Source of the DNA: Sclerodactyla briareus
Taxonomy: Eukaryota; Echinodermata; Holothuroidea; Dendrochirotida; Sclerodactylidae
Direction: 5' to 3'
Length of the DNA stretch: 64,000 nt
Assembly: GCA_026419785.1 (NCBI GenBank)
Contig: JAODTK010005848.1
Location: 1 to 64,000 of the forward strand
The translations under genes and the position numbers were made by a program. Positions within the stretch are counted from its first letter, which is position 1; each line of letters opens with the position of its first letter. The notes beneath the pieces are model-generated. The model worked only from the letters and a program-made list of their open reading frames with translations, was not told the DNA's origin and did not search any database. Of the stretch, positions 45,486 to 57,689 are shown piece after piece.

Positions 45486-45872
45486 ATATACTCACACTAT
45501 CGCTAAAACAAAGTGCCTTCTTGTCGTGGAATTACACTGAGAACAAAATGATCTTTGCACTCATACTGAAATATATTGAATCTAACTGTAAGGTTGGTTT
45601 GTCTTTCGCACATACAATTACACATATATACACCACGCCATACTAGTGACAGTATCGATTCCTCTGCTCGTCAGCCCATACAGTATATGCCCGACACTAA
45701 ACAAATTCTCATTTTTGGTCAACGATATGATTACCGAGTGCCCTATATGTTATCTTGTTTAATCTTCAAGAAGAGTCTGGAGAAGAATGAACGTGACAAT
45801 CGGTACATAAATGATAAGTGTGTATGCATTCTTCTGATCCGGCTGAGATCACTGGTGCACATTCAAAACGGT

Positions 45873-46091
45873 CTATTCCTGTCCGGGATCGGCGAACTGC
45901 ATCCGCTTTGGCGGATGCAGCTGAGCTGAGAACTGCGCTACCAATGCATTAAACGAACCATCGCCTGGAACATCATGCATGATTTCCATGCCAGAGGCAG
46001 TGGCCACAGTTCGTGCCACTTCCCCCCACCGGCCATGCTTTGATATATAAGGGTTATACGTGGCAGCTTGCTGTGGCGTTCCTTGTGTCAT
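45873..46091 (-). pseudogene. OTU-like cysteine protease fragment
   Basis: The minus-strand frame reads YNPYISKHGRWGEVARTVA, then SGMEIMHDVPGDGSFNALVA and QFSAQLHPP. OTU-family proteases have an active-site loop of type (V)xGDG(N/S)C(L/F)FxAL, followed by a helix beginning with Ala-x-Gln. Here GDGS is followed directly by FNALVAQ, so the catalytic cysteine position is missing, consistent with a short in-frame loss. A perfect 20-bp hairpin lies just beyond (GCATCCGCTT/GGCGGATGC at ~45900-45920). OTU domains are common cargo of invertebrate mobile elements. Poly-G repeat DNA on both sides supports a mobile-element origin. The assignment rests on one motif. Confidence 0.35.
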
Positions 46092-46139
46092 AACTTTCGA
46101 TTATTGTGGTTATTTATCCGCATTTTCTCTGTTGTTTCT

Positions 46140-46345
46140 TCCTCACAGGTCGCTGGATGCAAAATCATTGGCGTCAATCCGTTTCGACAAGTGATGTTTT
46201 GTGGGGGGGGGGGGGGGGCATGTGGACTACGATTTACTATCTGGGAGGAGCGCCAATACTGGTGGCGCATAGCGCACCCAAAAAAATTTGCTTTTTCTAA
46301 CCCCTCCAGATCGCCGGAAATGGCACTCGTCGGCCTAATTACAAA
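46140..46345 (+). repeat. Family F repeat
   Basis: A 17-base G run, GGAGCGCCAATACTGGTGGC, GCATAGCGCACCC, and CCCCTCCAGATCGCCGGAAA then TGGCACTCG. It overlaps, antisense, the 5 prime region of the OTU-like fragment. Confidence 0.7.
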
Positions 46346-46389
46346 AATCTGGATGTTCACTTTCGGTCAAGTAAAAGAATGTTGAAGAG

Positions 46390-47689
46390 TTTTCACTCTG
46401 CAGACTATAGGCAGAAAATATAGCAACCAGCATCTACGGCCCCTCTCATGTTCTTACAAGAAACGTCATCACGTGATTTCAAACTAATACCCAAAACCCA
46501 CTGCGAATTTACAATTTCCGGCGTGAGCTATCTACACTTAGCCATCATTCTTGCAATCCTCATCGTGCATCCTCCAGATGCGGAATGGCGTTTATGATCA
46601 TTTTGTGATCACCAATTTTGTAATCTGTGGAAAATTTTGACATTATGCCAGTCCTCGGTCCTGTCGTTGCCCCGACTTTAACTTCCAGCCAGAATGTTCA
46701 CAATTGCTGTGCCATACTACTATCCACCAAGATTTCCAGAGCGCATCAGAGGAAAATCCTAATCCCAGCAAAAATTTTGGACATCAGCCAACTTCAGCTC
46801 TACTGTCCCAATCATGATATAAACGTTATTCCACAGCGAGCAGGCAACTTCCGAGTAGTAGTTCCCTGGAGAAAACGCGCTGAGAATTCAAGCAGTCTGA
46901 TAGCGTAGGATACTGCAGTTCAAAATGCATGTGGTTGAGAGAGGAAGAAACGGAAAAGAGGCTAAAGGGTTTAGTAATCCAAAAGAGTTGATTGTAGTTG
47001 TCAAGTTCAATGAGAATGTTGCTGTATATATTTTCACCTCACAGATATGTATAAGCTAGCGGGCCGCATGAGGAAGAAATTTCCCATATAGAGCTCGCAG
47101 AGATGACTGGAGACGGAAGAGCAACGTGACAATTCCACCACTAGGACCACGCGCGAAGCCGAACGTAGTACACTTACTTATTAGTGCATTGAGGCAAATT
47201 TGGCACAATTAGGCTACTGCCTTTCTTGTCATGAAAAACAACAATCAGCTAGGTCTATATCCAACTAGTCGTCGAATAATGACTCCAGATTTTTCTTCTC
47301 GAAAATTACGAAATTTCAATGGGGGGCGGGGGACAAAAAATAAAACAAAGGTAAAACGGGGGAGGGGGCACTGCTTTTCGAGAGGGGGGCTCGCCCCTTG
47401 GCGACGCTACTGGGCTAGAGTACTCTTATGGTCGTTGATTCAATATCTGATCGGAGAGACGGCCTCGTTGGGTTAGAGTTTACACAGAAATTTCGGGATG
47501 TAAGCCTCCCAGATGTTAGAGAAGCACTTCCCAATCTTCCCTGATCTTTTTTCACATCTTTAGTTTTTGTAGGGGCGCCAGACATTGAGCTTGTCAGATT
47601 ATCCAATCACCAGATTACGCAAATCTCAAAATGTTGTCTAAATTCATTGAAGTTGACGAAGAAACCACCATTTTTTGTGGGCACTCAGT
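46390..47689. other. No gene recognised; element end with G-rich flank
   Basis: GGGGGGCGGGGG at ~47321 and GGGGGGCTCGCCCCTTGGCG then ACGCTACT at ~47384-47411 resemble a repeat terminus. Small frames are unsupported. Confidence 0.35.
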
Positions 47690-49770
47690 AGTTTTTAGCT
47701 CAAACCACTATGCTGGTTGAGCTATTGGAATCTGCATGTCACTCTATCTATCTATCTATCTACTATCTATCTATCTATCTATCTAGCTATCTATCTATCC
47801 AGTGTTAACAATTGCTTTTTGGCTCTTAAACATTAATTCTGCGATGGATGTCGACCGAACGTGGACACATTGTTCAATGAACCCATGGACAATGTTTTGA
47901 CCTTGTGAAGGTCAGGGTCAACGGCACATTGAGGGGCAATATAGGCCATTATTGGAAAATTTTCAAATGTATCTCTCCACAAAGTTTTTGTGTACAGTAC
48001 TGACATTCGATCATATGATGGTCTAACAACCGGTAACCTTCGGTGTTTCAGTATTTTTTGGTCCAAGGCCCCACTCGGGCCCGCGGTCCCCATTTTATGA
48101 AATTTCACACAATGATACGTTAAATGCAACTCCTCCCACAAAATCCATTTGATGTTTCTCATAGTAACACATATGGTCCTTTGGGTAAGGGCCCTTGGGG
48201 GGTGTCAGGCATTTGGGGCCATGGCCCAATTTGGGCCATATGGCCCATAATATGAAATTACCGGTAAAAATTTTTTATCTTTGGTTGCACAGGTGCTGAT
48301 GTCAGCCATGATTGTGGTCCTAATAGCCATATCTTTAGGGGTTGCTCAGGGATTTGGGTTCCCATGCCCATGTGGCCCGGCCCCTCATGTGAAATTTTGC
48401 AAATGCTTCTCTTACAAATTGTATTGCACAGTGCTGACCTTCAGTCGATAATGATGGTCTAACAGCTGTACCTTTGGGGTGTTCAGGAATTTTTTGGTCC
48501 AAGGTCCCACTTGGGCCATCGGCTCATTTCATAAAATTCCACACAATGGTACTTGCAATGCATCTCCTCCCACAAAATCCATTTGGATGTTCTCAATAGA
48601 AACCATAATGGTCCTTGGGTAGAGGCCATTGGGGGTGTTCAGGAATTTGGGGATCATGGACCAGTTGGGCCATAGGGCCATTATATGAAATACCCGTCAA
48701 AATTTTGGTATCTTTGTTGCACAGTGCCTGATGTCGCCATGATGGTGGTCAATAGCCATATTTTAGGGTGCTCAGGGGTTTGGGTCCCAATGCCAGTGGT
48801 GGGCCTTGGGGCCCATCATGAGGAATTTTGCAAAATGCTTCACCTACATATTTTGGTGCACATTGATGACATCAGGAATAATGAGGTCTAAAACAGCTGT
48901 AACTTTGGGGTGTTCAGAATTTTGGTCCAAGGTACCACTTGGGCCCATCGGCTCATTCATAAAACTTCCACACATGGACTTGAAATGCATCTGCCCCCAC
49001 AAGCTTCAATTGATTTTCTTGAAGTTGTAATGGTAATGGTTCTTGGGTAGAGGGCCATTGGGGGGGTTTGGGATTGGGTCCAGGGCCTATTTGGGCCCAG
49101 GGCCCATAATGAAAGACCGCGCAAAAATCTTGTATCTCCTGCAAATTTTGGTGCACAGAGATGATGTTTGGTCATAATGATGGTCCTAGTTGTACCTGCA
49201 GGGTGACCAAGGATTGGGGACCCAAGGCCAGTGTATCCCTGGGTTTTACATCATGTGGAATTATGCAAAATGACTTCCTCTCCTCCTATGAATTGGTCAT
49301 TGCTGAATACTGTTGTAAAACCTGTTCCTTGTGTGTTTTCATTCAGGATTTTTCCCCATGCACTTTGGGGCAACAGGGGTCCATATCATGAAATATCTCG
49401 TCATGGTACTTTAAATGCAACTCTTCCCACCGTTCTAATTGATTTTTACTTGTAATATTACTTGGGTTGTGGTCCATTCGGTGTGTTTGCGAACTTCTAG
49501 CCCGAGGCCCAATGTGGGCCATATGCAATAATGTGAATCATGCAAAATGGCTTTCTGTATAAGGAGTTGGTGTTAATGTTAGTCATTATGACGGTCGAAT
49601 AGCCGGCCCTCACGAGTTTTCAGAATTTTTTTTGGAGCTTGAGGCCCAGTGTGAGCCCAATTAGGGCCCATCATGTGCATCACGCGAAATGCTTTCATCC
49701 TACCAATTTCAGTGCCTAATGTTGTGTTCGATCATAATGAGGGAATAGCCATACTCAGACTTTCCTGGTC
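47690..49770 (+). repeat. Family C array, long, with hairpin and TATC head
   Basis: Hairpin AGCTCAAACCA...TGGTTGAGCT (47697-47723) and (TCTA)n at 47743-47797, then about seven ~300-base units marked GGTGCACAGTGCTGATGT, CATAATGATGGTC, TTCAGGAATTTTTTGGTCCA, GGCCCATTTTATGAAATT and GGTCCTTGGGTAGAGGGCC. Units differ by 10-25 percent by eye. Small ORFs inside are shadows. Confidence 0.85.
47743..47797. repeat. (TCTA)n microsatellite
   Basis: About 13 tetranucleotide units with two slips; part of the family C head, with a shorter version at 24069-24103. Confidence 0.9.
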
Positions 49771-50929
49771 AAAAGTTGTCAAAGGGGCATAATAAACTAT
49801 CGTGTGAAAAAAACTGCAAAATCTGTCAAAATGGCTTTCCTCCCTCTACAAGATTAGTTGGATTATACCATGGAACTCTGGTCTCATCTATCACAGAATG
49901 ATGGTAACTGCTGGTTCACAAAAAATGGGATTTAATGTCAGAAGTCATTAAAGCTATTCTAAATGTGCCTATTTTCATATTATCAATAAATTGATTTGAA
50001 AAGTGACTGTCTGCAGCTTTTTCTTACAACGAAATAGACCAGTGTGATAAGCTGAGACATTTGATAGCCAGGTAAATTGAATTTACAACTGTCAGGTGGC
50101 CCTGTCACTGGTACCCCTATTACTTAATAACTTCATTTGATTTGTCATGCATGTCACAAATTCATTACTCAGTATTGAATAATGACTCATTGACTCGTAT
50201 TCCATTCACTTAAATCCCCCCAATTCTAGCCCACTTGTATTCCATTTTAGCTGACGTGGGTCACCCTTCTCTGTCAATAATTGCCTATTCACCTCTAGAG
50301 CAGCGAAGCCCGTTCTGTTTCTTTGACATACCTGCCATTTGTCTTATGTTTTAGATGGGGAGTTGGGGGTAGGGCAAACCTTTGGACGCTCATAAATATC
50401 TCACCTCAGTGAAGCCAGTGTAGTTGTATTATTATTGAGTACATAAGAAGAAGGGAATGTGGTTCATGCACCAGTGCATTGGAATGGTGCTTTTGAGAGT
50501 TACTGGTTTTGTATAGGTTAGGTGCATTTAGATCTTTAAAGTCTTGGTCAGTAGCCATGGACCTACATTTTCTGTCAGGAGGCTGGGCCATGGGAGTGGA
50601 AACTTACCTGGCATCCTGTGGTGATTCTGTACCATTCAAAAATTGAACACATCCCTGCTCTTCCATACTCCAGCCAAGTTAAAGCTGAGTCATAAATTAT
50701 TTTCCTTATTCATTCTATGTGAGGGTGCACCTCCATTGCCTTTTTTGTTCCAAGCATGATACAACATATGTTATTTCGCAGTGTAGTCACTATTAGTCTA
50801 TTGGTCATTTTGCCATTTTTTTGATTGGCCATGTGCAAACATTTTCCAGAGACTGACTACATTGCAAGTCTTCCCCTATTTTTTTACCTGAACTCCAGCC
50901 ATGTGGCTTCTGTCCAAGCGGCCTATTCT

Positions 50930-51720
50930 CCTCAATATAAATTGGATAATCATTTTTGGGCAGTATTAACATATGACCAATTGGAAAACCCTAGGGTATT
51001 CATCTAGTGATCATTCCGATTATTTTGCTAATTGAATTCATACACAACATTTCACACTGACTTGGACATTATCTTTGACCATATGAAAGGTCATTTAAAA
51101 GGCACAATAATAGGCCGGTGGTGTGAAATGGCCTTTTCCCTCTCATTGGAACATTCTTGTGATATAAATTGGATTCATTTTGGTCATATTACATATGACA
51201 TTGAACCTGTAGGTATTCAGCAGTGTGGGTTTTCATTCCGATCTTTTTGCAAATTGATTCATACACAAACTTCCACACTGAATTGGGACATCTTTGACCA
51301 TATGAAGGTCTTTAAAAGGGCAACACATAATGGCCGTTGTGTGAAATTGCCTTTTCCCTCTCAATTGACATTTCTGTGATGGATGATGGCCTCCCTGAGT
51401 AACAATGTTCATTGACTGCTAAGACACATTTGGCCCTATGAAATCCAGGTCAAAGGTAATTACAGAGGCATAATAGGCCATTGTTTTTGAAATTCCTTTT
51501 TTGGCCTGATAATGTTGACCGTTTAGTCACATATCGTAGCATTTCGTGTTTGTATCTTTGTGCGTTTGAGCTACAGCACGCATTGGTGCTCTAGTTTTTG
51601 GTGTAAGCCACATTTCACATTTGCTTCACCCCGCTCTTACTTCTACCATTCTTCGCCCGAGTTGCGCTACTCGATCTCAACTTGCTATATGCGCTGCCTC
51701 GGATGCCTGTGACAATGGCA
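50930..51720 (+). repeat. Family E units and a tail related to 7447-7570
   Basis: Two ~250-base copies: ATAAATTGGATAATCATTTT...CATTCCGATTATTTTGC and ATAAATTGGATTCATTTTGG...CATTCCGATCTTTTTGC, each with ACCATATGAAAGGTC and TGTGAAATGGCCTTTTCCCT. The last 100 bases (CTTCACCCCGCTC...TTGCGCTAC...GGATGCCTGTGACAATGG) match the sequence following the LINE at 7443. Confidence 0.65.
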
Positions 51721-52082
51721 GATTATGGTCAATCTTTTCACAAAGGCTGTCATTTAATACACAATATTAGACAATATTTCTGTCGAAATGGAGTCAACTC
51801 ATGCCTTATAGTGGGTATGTGGCGGATCCACCTAAATCATTGTTAACCCCATTACGTTTTCCCCTGATAGCCTTATTGTGGGGAGGGGGTGGTGGGGCTT
51901 GCCGGCCCCGATCCGATATTCTATCATCCGGGATACCGGAAGCTGATGATGTAACACGGGTTAGACTAGCGAGGGGGAGGGGGGATATTGCCTAAAATTT
52001 GGAAATTCTTCTACACGGTTTATATGACTCACATAGCCTACGGTCACTTTCCAGCTTTTTGGTTTCTTCTTTCGTATTTTCT

Positions 52083-52273
52083 TTACCACCCCCCCCTTCC
52101 CTTTCTCTTATTTCCCTCTTCCTCTCCCCCTTTCTTCTTTCCCTTCTCCCTTCTTCCTTTCCTTCTCTTTTTCCTCCTCGCTCTCTCCCTCTTCTGTCTC
52201 TTTTTCTCCTCCTCCCGTTTTTCTTCTTTTTCCCTCTCCTTTCCCCCCCTTTTTCCTTTTTTTCCCTCTTTCG
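52083..52273. repeat. Polypyrimidine tract (~190 bases)
   Basis: A run of C and T with very few purines (a few G in CGCTC, TGTC, CCGTT). Mirror symmetry such as CTTCCTTTCCTTC could allow triplex DNA. It makes a false lysine/glutamate-rich ORF on the minus strand and a false Ser/Leu/Phe ORF on plus. Confidence 0.85.
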
Positions 52274-52859
52274 CTTACCCCTTGGGGGCGCGCTCCCCGA
52301 ACCCCCCCCCCCCGGATACGCCCTGTCAATATCCTGGACATTAAAAAGTGTGTTAAAGTGCTCTGCTGAACTATGAATACATAATTATATGGAGAGAATC
52401 GTGAAACCACTGAAGCACGGTGATTTCGCATTACCAATAGTCCCAATAAAAGAGACACACGGCGTGCGTGGGTATTTATTTTCTGAAAGTTTCCAGCGCG
52501 GAAAGAAGTCCATGCTCCGCCCCTAAATGTATATATAAATTATTTGCCACCGGTTTGCAGCGGCTGATCAAGGGGATTGGATAAGGAGATGGCTTCATAT
52601 TCGGGACTAAGTATCGAAATTGCGCTCTATATACATTACCCCTGGCCATTGGTGCAAACTCTAGGCTAGCGAGACCCACATGTAGGGTCAGTGCTGCCTA
52701 AAAGTCCGCACCCAAACAATGGGACTACTTCTCGGGTCCCTGCCTGACGGGTATCGGGATAATGAGAAGTAGTAGAAGGTATGCACCCATTCTCAAATAA
52801 GCAAGGAAAGATCCTACAGTTCATAGGATTCGAATCGCCAGGGCGTACGGAGCGTTTTG

Positions 52860-53010
52860 AGCGTTTGAAATTGAAAAAGTGGGGGGGGGGGGGGACACAT
52901 GAATGCAAATGACCATCTAGGGAGCGCCACCAGCGGTTGGCGCGAAGCGCGAACCCAGAAAATTCCAGATTTAATACCCTCAAGATCGACGGAAACGGCA
53001 ATAAGGCCAG
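52860..53010 (+). repeat. Family F repeat
   Basis: GTGGGGGGGGGGGGGGGAC, GGGAGCGCCACCAGCGGTTG, GCGCGAAGCGCGAACCC and CCTCAAGATCGACGGAAACG: third copy of the poly-G element. Confidence 0.7.
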
Positions 53011-54908
53011 GGCTCAATAGCACCCATCTATACATGTATGATTTGAGTAAAAGACAGACAAACAACTTGTCATTGTGCATACTAGTATGATTTACCGAAT
53101 ATCCAACATGGTATTTTTTCATTACATTTCCTACTCTGGCATTGTTTGCATGGGATCCAAGGGTCTACCGAAACGATCTTGGGGCGATCGAAAGGGAAAA
53201 GCCATAGGCGCACGGACCACTCCAATCTGTAGCAGAACATTTTTCATTCATTGGGAACTACGAAGCGCGCGAAAAAAATAGGCATGTTTGTCAGGCATTT
53301 TATCGGAGAAGTCTGCAAAAATGCTGGCATTTTTCTCACTGTCATTTTCCTTCCCAAATTTTTCACGAATTTTCGCCCGAATTTTCATAATCCCGAAAAA
53401 ATTGGGGGGGGGGGGGGGGTGTTGTATCCCCAGGTTATGAAAGGAATTGAAATGAAATGAAAAAAAATGATTCCCAAAGCATTACATTGCATAATTAGCC
53501 TACAACGCCATAGAAAGAAAAGCGCCATTGCGCCCGAAACACTGAAAAATTATGCAACTTTGGCTATTCGATTCAAACTTCGAGTACCGGTATGAAACAT
53601 GAGTAAGCCTTCGACTTCGGCCCTAGTGCGGTGTCCAGTTCTTCACCTGGGATCCGCATACTGGGATTAATTGACTTAAGACAATTCCAACGGCGATTGA
53701 TTGTTTCGTTAGACAAAAATTGAATCAGTTTTAGACTTTAGAGTGTACAAAAACGGGCATGTGCAAGTATTTTTATTACGGTCCGGCGGAAGTGGGGGAA
53801 CAAACGATATATATAACCCCCCCACTTGTGAAAGTGGGGGGAAGTCCCCCCCCACAGTCCCCCACCTGTTGACGGCCAATGGAACCGCAATCGCCTTCGA
53901 ATTACCAGCACTGGCATCATACTGGTGTATTCCGTGCTGGCTCCACCCCAATTAATGTAGGATCCTGATGTGTCACTGCCCCAAAGTTGCAGAAAACCAT
54001 CGATATTTCTAACGTCATTGGAAAGCGAATTTCAAGTTTCTAAATCAGTGTTTTTTTACTATCCTGAATGCCAATAGTTTTTTGTTGCGATTTTTGTCCA
54101 CCTTTGACACTACTGGGAGCCACAAGATGGTTCTCTGAACATTCCAAATGTGTCTCAGAGAATTTTCGGTGGTAGAGAATGTTCTGGAGATATGTATCGG
54201 CAACTTAGATGATTTGGACACAGCGGTCAAAAGGTCGGGAGTGCCGTCTATGCGTTTTGGGGGCAAAACAAAAACTTCAACGCTACGATGGTGCGCTCCA
54301 TTTTGATACTCTATCGGTTAAACCCCTTCCTTTTAAAAATCATGCATCCCCCCCTATCATAATGATTGAATCTAAACAGAAACAAACATTGGATCGAGGA
54401 ACGGGCGAGAATAAGAAGCTTGGAAAACTACTCGTCTTTTAGCACTATCCATAGAATAGAACATTTATACATTTATGCATAATGCTAACCTCTCAAAAGT
54501 GACACTTGACTTTGGCCTTGAATTTATAAACACCCCATAGGTACCATGAAATGAAAACCACTGAACAAAGTAGCATGTTAATCGAGCTAAATCTGAAGAA
54601 GAATATGCCATTTTACGGCTTACTGTGAAGTTCTCGATAGGAGCCATTATGCCCATAGATTATATCATATCCCAAACCCATAGAACAGGAAGTAGTGATG
54701 ATAAACACCGACGGTGAATCAGAGTAATCTGTCCTAGCCAGTGAGAATCTGTTAGTTCAAGGCTGGAGGAGGTGGTGGAACCGCAGAAAACCGCTTGTGA
54801 ACGACGATATCAGGGAGAAGATTTCAAACATCGAGGACACCTCAAGGTGACAGATAGGTTATATATATGAGATTAGAGATGCAAGAACCAAAATGCTCGT
54901 GAGCAGAT
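53011..54908. other. No gene recognised; G run and hairpin
   Basis: GTGCGCGAAAAAA-type DNA with a 17-base G run at 53403-53419. A CCCCCCCACTTGTGAAAGTG then GGGGGAAGTCCCCCCCC imperfect hairpin lies at 53817-53853. Overlapping frames on both strands at 53709-53955 come from this low-complexity stretch. Confidence 0.35.
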
Positions 54909-55398
54909 AAGGGGCGCAAATATGGGGGGGGGGGGGGGTGTGGGGGATGTTGGACACCACCCTTGAGATATTGAAAAGTCGGTCAGTAGAGGCAAAAAAA
55001 AAAAGTCGGTCAAACTGAGCGCCAAAGCCGATTTTTAATGTGAACCTTGAATAGTGGCGAGAATTCCAAAAAAAAAAAAATGTAAAAAAAGGGACCGTTG
55101 TAGGGGAAAGCAACCTACGGAAAGACTGGCCACCTCCTCCCCCCCCCCCCCCCCCCCACCCCCCCCCCCCCCCCCCCCCCACCCCCCCCCCCCCCCCCCC
55201 CCCCCACACCCCCCCCCCCCCCCACCCCCCCAACACCACCCCCCCCCCCCCCCCCCCATCGTTGAACGTCGCCGCTGGTTCGCTTGCGCCGGAAAAAAAC
55301 CTGGGAAAAACAAGATCGTCACATCAAAACAGTCGGTCTCAGACAGAAAAACTTGTCGGTCCCAAAGTTCACACCCCCCGTGTGTACTTACGCCCCTG
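54909..55398. mobile_element. Candidate inverted-repeat element containing a 125-bp C tract
   Basis: Left end AAGGGGCGCAAATATGGGGG and right end, in reverse, CAGGGGCGTAAGTACACACG then GGGGGG share AGGGGCGYAARTAY. GTCGGTC motifs occur inward of both ends (54978, 55007, 55335, 55354). A similar end (CAGGGGCGTATATAC in reverse, then a G run and GACCGACAAGATT) lies at 380-490. The flanks do not give an exact target-site duplication. Length about 490 bases. Confidence 0.45.
55133..55257. repeat. 125-bp almost pure poly-C tract (poly-G on minus)
   Basis: Only nine non-C bases (all A) interrupt the run. On the minus strand it is a dense G-quadruplex-capable tract; on plus it could form i-motifs. 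It creates an artificial poly-proline ORF. Length and exact composition are likely unreliable in any assembly. Confidence 0.9.
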
Positions 55399-55399
55399 A

Positions 55400-56269
55400 G
55401 TACGATTAGTAGATTGCAAACATTTAACCAACCTCCCACTTATATGGGTTTGGGGTTAACTACACAAAATATAGCATCCCGATTACTCCATGATAAGGGC
55501 TAAGCCCCTTTTTACCCCTGCAGGAAATCCTAGCAATGACGGCAGTGCTAGATAGCTTCTTAGTTCAGAACCTCAAGCAACACGTAAGCAGAACTCACAA
55601 GAGGAAGGGTCCCAGAAGATGATTTAGCGACCAAATTTGCAATTCAGGCTAGTGGACCATCCTGAGTTCTTAAAGGGAAATGCTGTGTCCGGGCTATTAA
55701 CCTCCCTCTATACATGACGTGACAGACACCCAATATACCTACCCATCACTCATACCAAAATAGAACGGAAGAAATAGGGCGCGTAATGTTCAGCTGTAAT
55801 AAGGAATTGTTACTATACAGAAGGTTTGGAAATGTTATCACTGTGGGCCCTCGACGGGGGGTGTAAATTTTAGCTACCCACTTCCGGCTCTCCCCTACGA
55901 AATTAGCCAAAATTACCCGACGGGGGGGGGGGGGGGGAGGCTAACCCCCGACGGAAGTGGCATGCCCCTACTCCCCCCCCCCCCCTCCCTCCGCTGGGCC
56001 ACCGTGCCCCATACTGCTGAAAATTTTGTAGGCGTTGCAAATTTGCTAATGACAAGCACAGAGTGAGTACGACTTTCGTACGCAGCTCGTGGCGTAATTT
56101 GGAAAAGTTTCCGAACATTGTCCGCCCATTAAATTTTAAACCTCTGAATCAAACCTTACAATGAACATATTCTACTCGTATCAATATTCTGGGTTTGTTT
56201 CAGACATATACAATTTCTTTCCCTCAGACTGCATGTTACTGAAAAGTGTAAGCAGGCGTGTACACTATA
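55400..56269. other. No gene recognised; paired G and C runs
   Basis: CCCGACGGGGGGGGGGGGGG at ~55917 is followed by CTCCCCCCCCCCCCTCCCTC at ~55971, which could fold back over ~50 bases. No coding signal. Confidence 0.4.
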
Positions 56270-57180
56270 CCGTATAGAGTTACAGGGATCTAGTCTAGGA
56301 CCATTGTTATTCATATTATATTTAAATGATATGGGTCTCTCAGTTAAACCAGTACGTGCGAAATGTATGCTGACGATACAACTTTTTAGTCGCTGTAAAA
56401 CTATACAATATAAATGATAATTAACTGCTGACATGTGTACAATAAGCAATGGTGTAATGTAAACAAATGGCGATGAATACCGTAAACTAAAACTATGTTG
56501 AAGAGTCTCCCGGCAAAATTATCGAGACAAGATGAATGTAGAATAAGCTCTCTGTACATTTAGACAACTGCATCCTGGAAAATGTACCCCCCAAAAACTA
56601 CTGGGGGTGCATAGTGATCAAACATTATCTTTGAATGTCATGTAGATTATCTTGTCAAAGCTTTCAGGGGAGATTGCTCTTTTAAGAAGATAAAACCATT
56701 TATTGACCCAGCACCTGAAAACTGTATTATCACGGGTATCTTATGCCGCTGTTATACTACTGTAGTAACCCTATGGGGTACATGTAAGGAGGCGATATGC
56801 AAAAAGGTAACCGAGTGCAAAAAATCGCGGCCTAGAGTAATTTTGGGCGATATGCTTGATACACTAGGAATGGAAGGCAACGATACGCGTATTCCGGCAA
56901 AAGCGTCTTACAATGCTCATATAAATGTCTCAACAGTATTACCCCGTATCTCAGAGGGTTATTCCAAATTCACAGAAGATACGCACTCACATGGTCTAAG
57001 ATTCGTCTACGTCAAATTGACTATTCATTACCGGTGAAAGGACCGAATACCACAAACGACACTTTTCATACAATGCTGATAGAGACTGGAATAACTTACC
57101 CCCCAACTGTAGGGAGGCGCATCATCAGGCAGTTTTCAACATTTACTTCGCGAAATAAAATTAATTTTTATGACCTAAAT
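56270..57180 (+). pseudogene. LINE reverse transcriptase remnant
   Basis: The frames together give QGSSLGPLLFILYLNDM (56283-56335), KMYADDTTF (56360-56386, the catalytic YADD), LLENVPPKTTGG, a thumb with VDYLVKAFRGDCSFKKIKPF, TVVTLWGTCKEAICKKV, CKKSRPRVILGDMLDT, NHNTR-like ETHSHGLR, and RHFSYNADRDWNNLPPN near 57070. The order is exactly that of a CR1-type RT from motif B to the C terminus. There are several stops and shifts. The catalytic Asp pair is still visible. The bases after 57180 are AT-rich and probably its 3 prime untranslated part, with a second remnant starting at 57690. Confidence 0.85.
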
Positions 57181-57689
57181 ATATTTTGAAGGATTTGAAA
57201 GTTTTTATGATGGTATATAAGGTAATTTTATGAATTCATTTTACTGGTTTCATCTGACAAAGTAGTCTTATTATACATTTTTATCCAGTAATGATTATCT
57301 CATTCGATTCCCATTTGTTTTGTAAGGTTCATGAAATATTTTATTAATGGACCTCTATTGCTGCTCATGACGTTTAAATGTCACTTTATCTATATTTTTT
57401 ACCTCTTCATGGGGATTCTTATATGTAATTTTCAAATATGTTGACTGGTTATTATTTGGGGGCCTCGGGTCAGTTAGCAATTTGCTAACCGCATCTTTTA
57501 CCCATCATTCATGAATGTAAATGTAAATAAATTAAATATTGATCATTGGAGGTGGCAAAACGCTGGTAATCGTTGCAACTGAATCGTTTGCTTGTTGTTG
57601 CTGGTTGCCAAACTAGACTCTGCCCAATTGCGATGAACAGAACTAACGCTGCTAAACTGATATTATAGAAATCTAAGTAGACAGTAACA

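Noticed and set aside
51988..52458. Overlapping Ser/Leu/Phe-rich plus-strand and Lys/Glu/Gly-rich minus-strand ORFs of about 115-125 aa
   Set aside because: They are readings of a polypyrimidine tract in several frames.
55054..55503. 149-aa plus-strand ORF rich in proline, with matching glycine-rich frames on the minus strand
   Set aside because: Produced by the 125-base C tract; no splice sites or conserved motif on either side.
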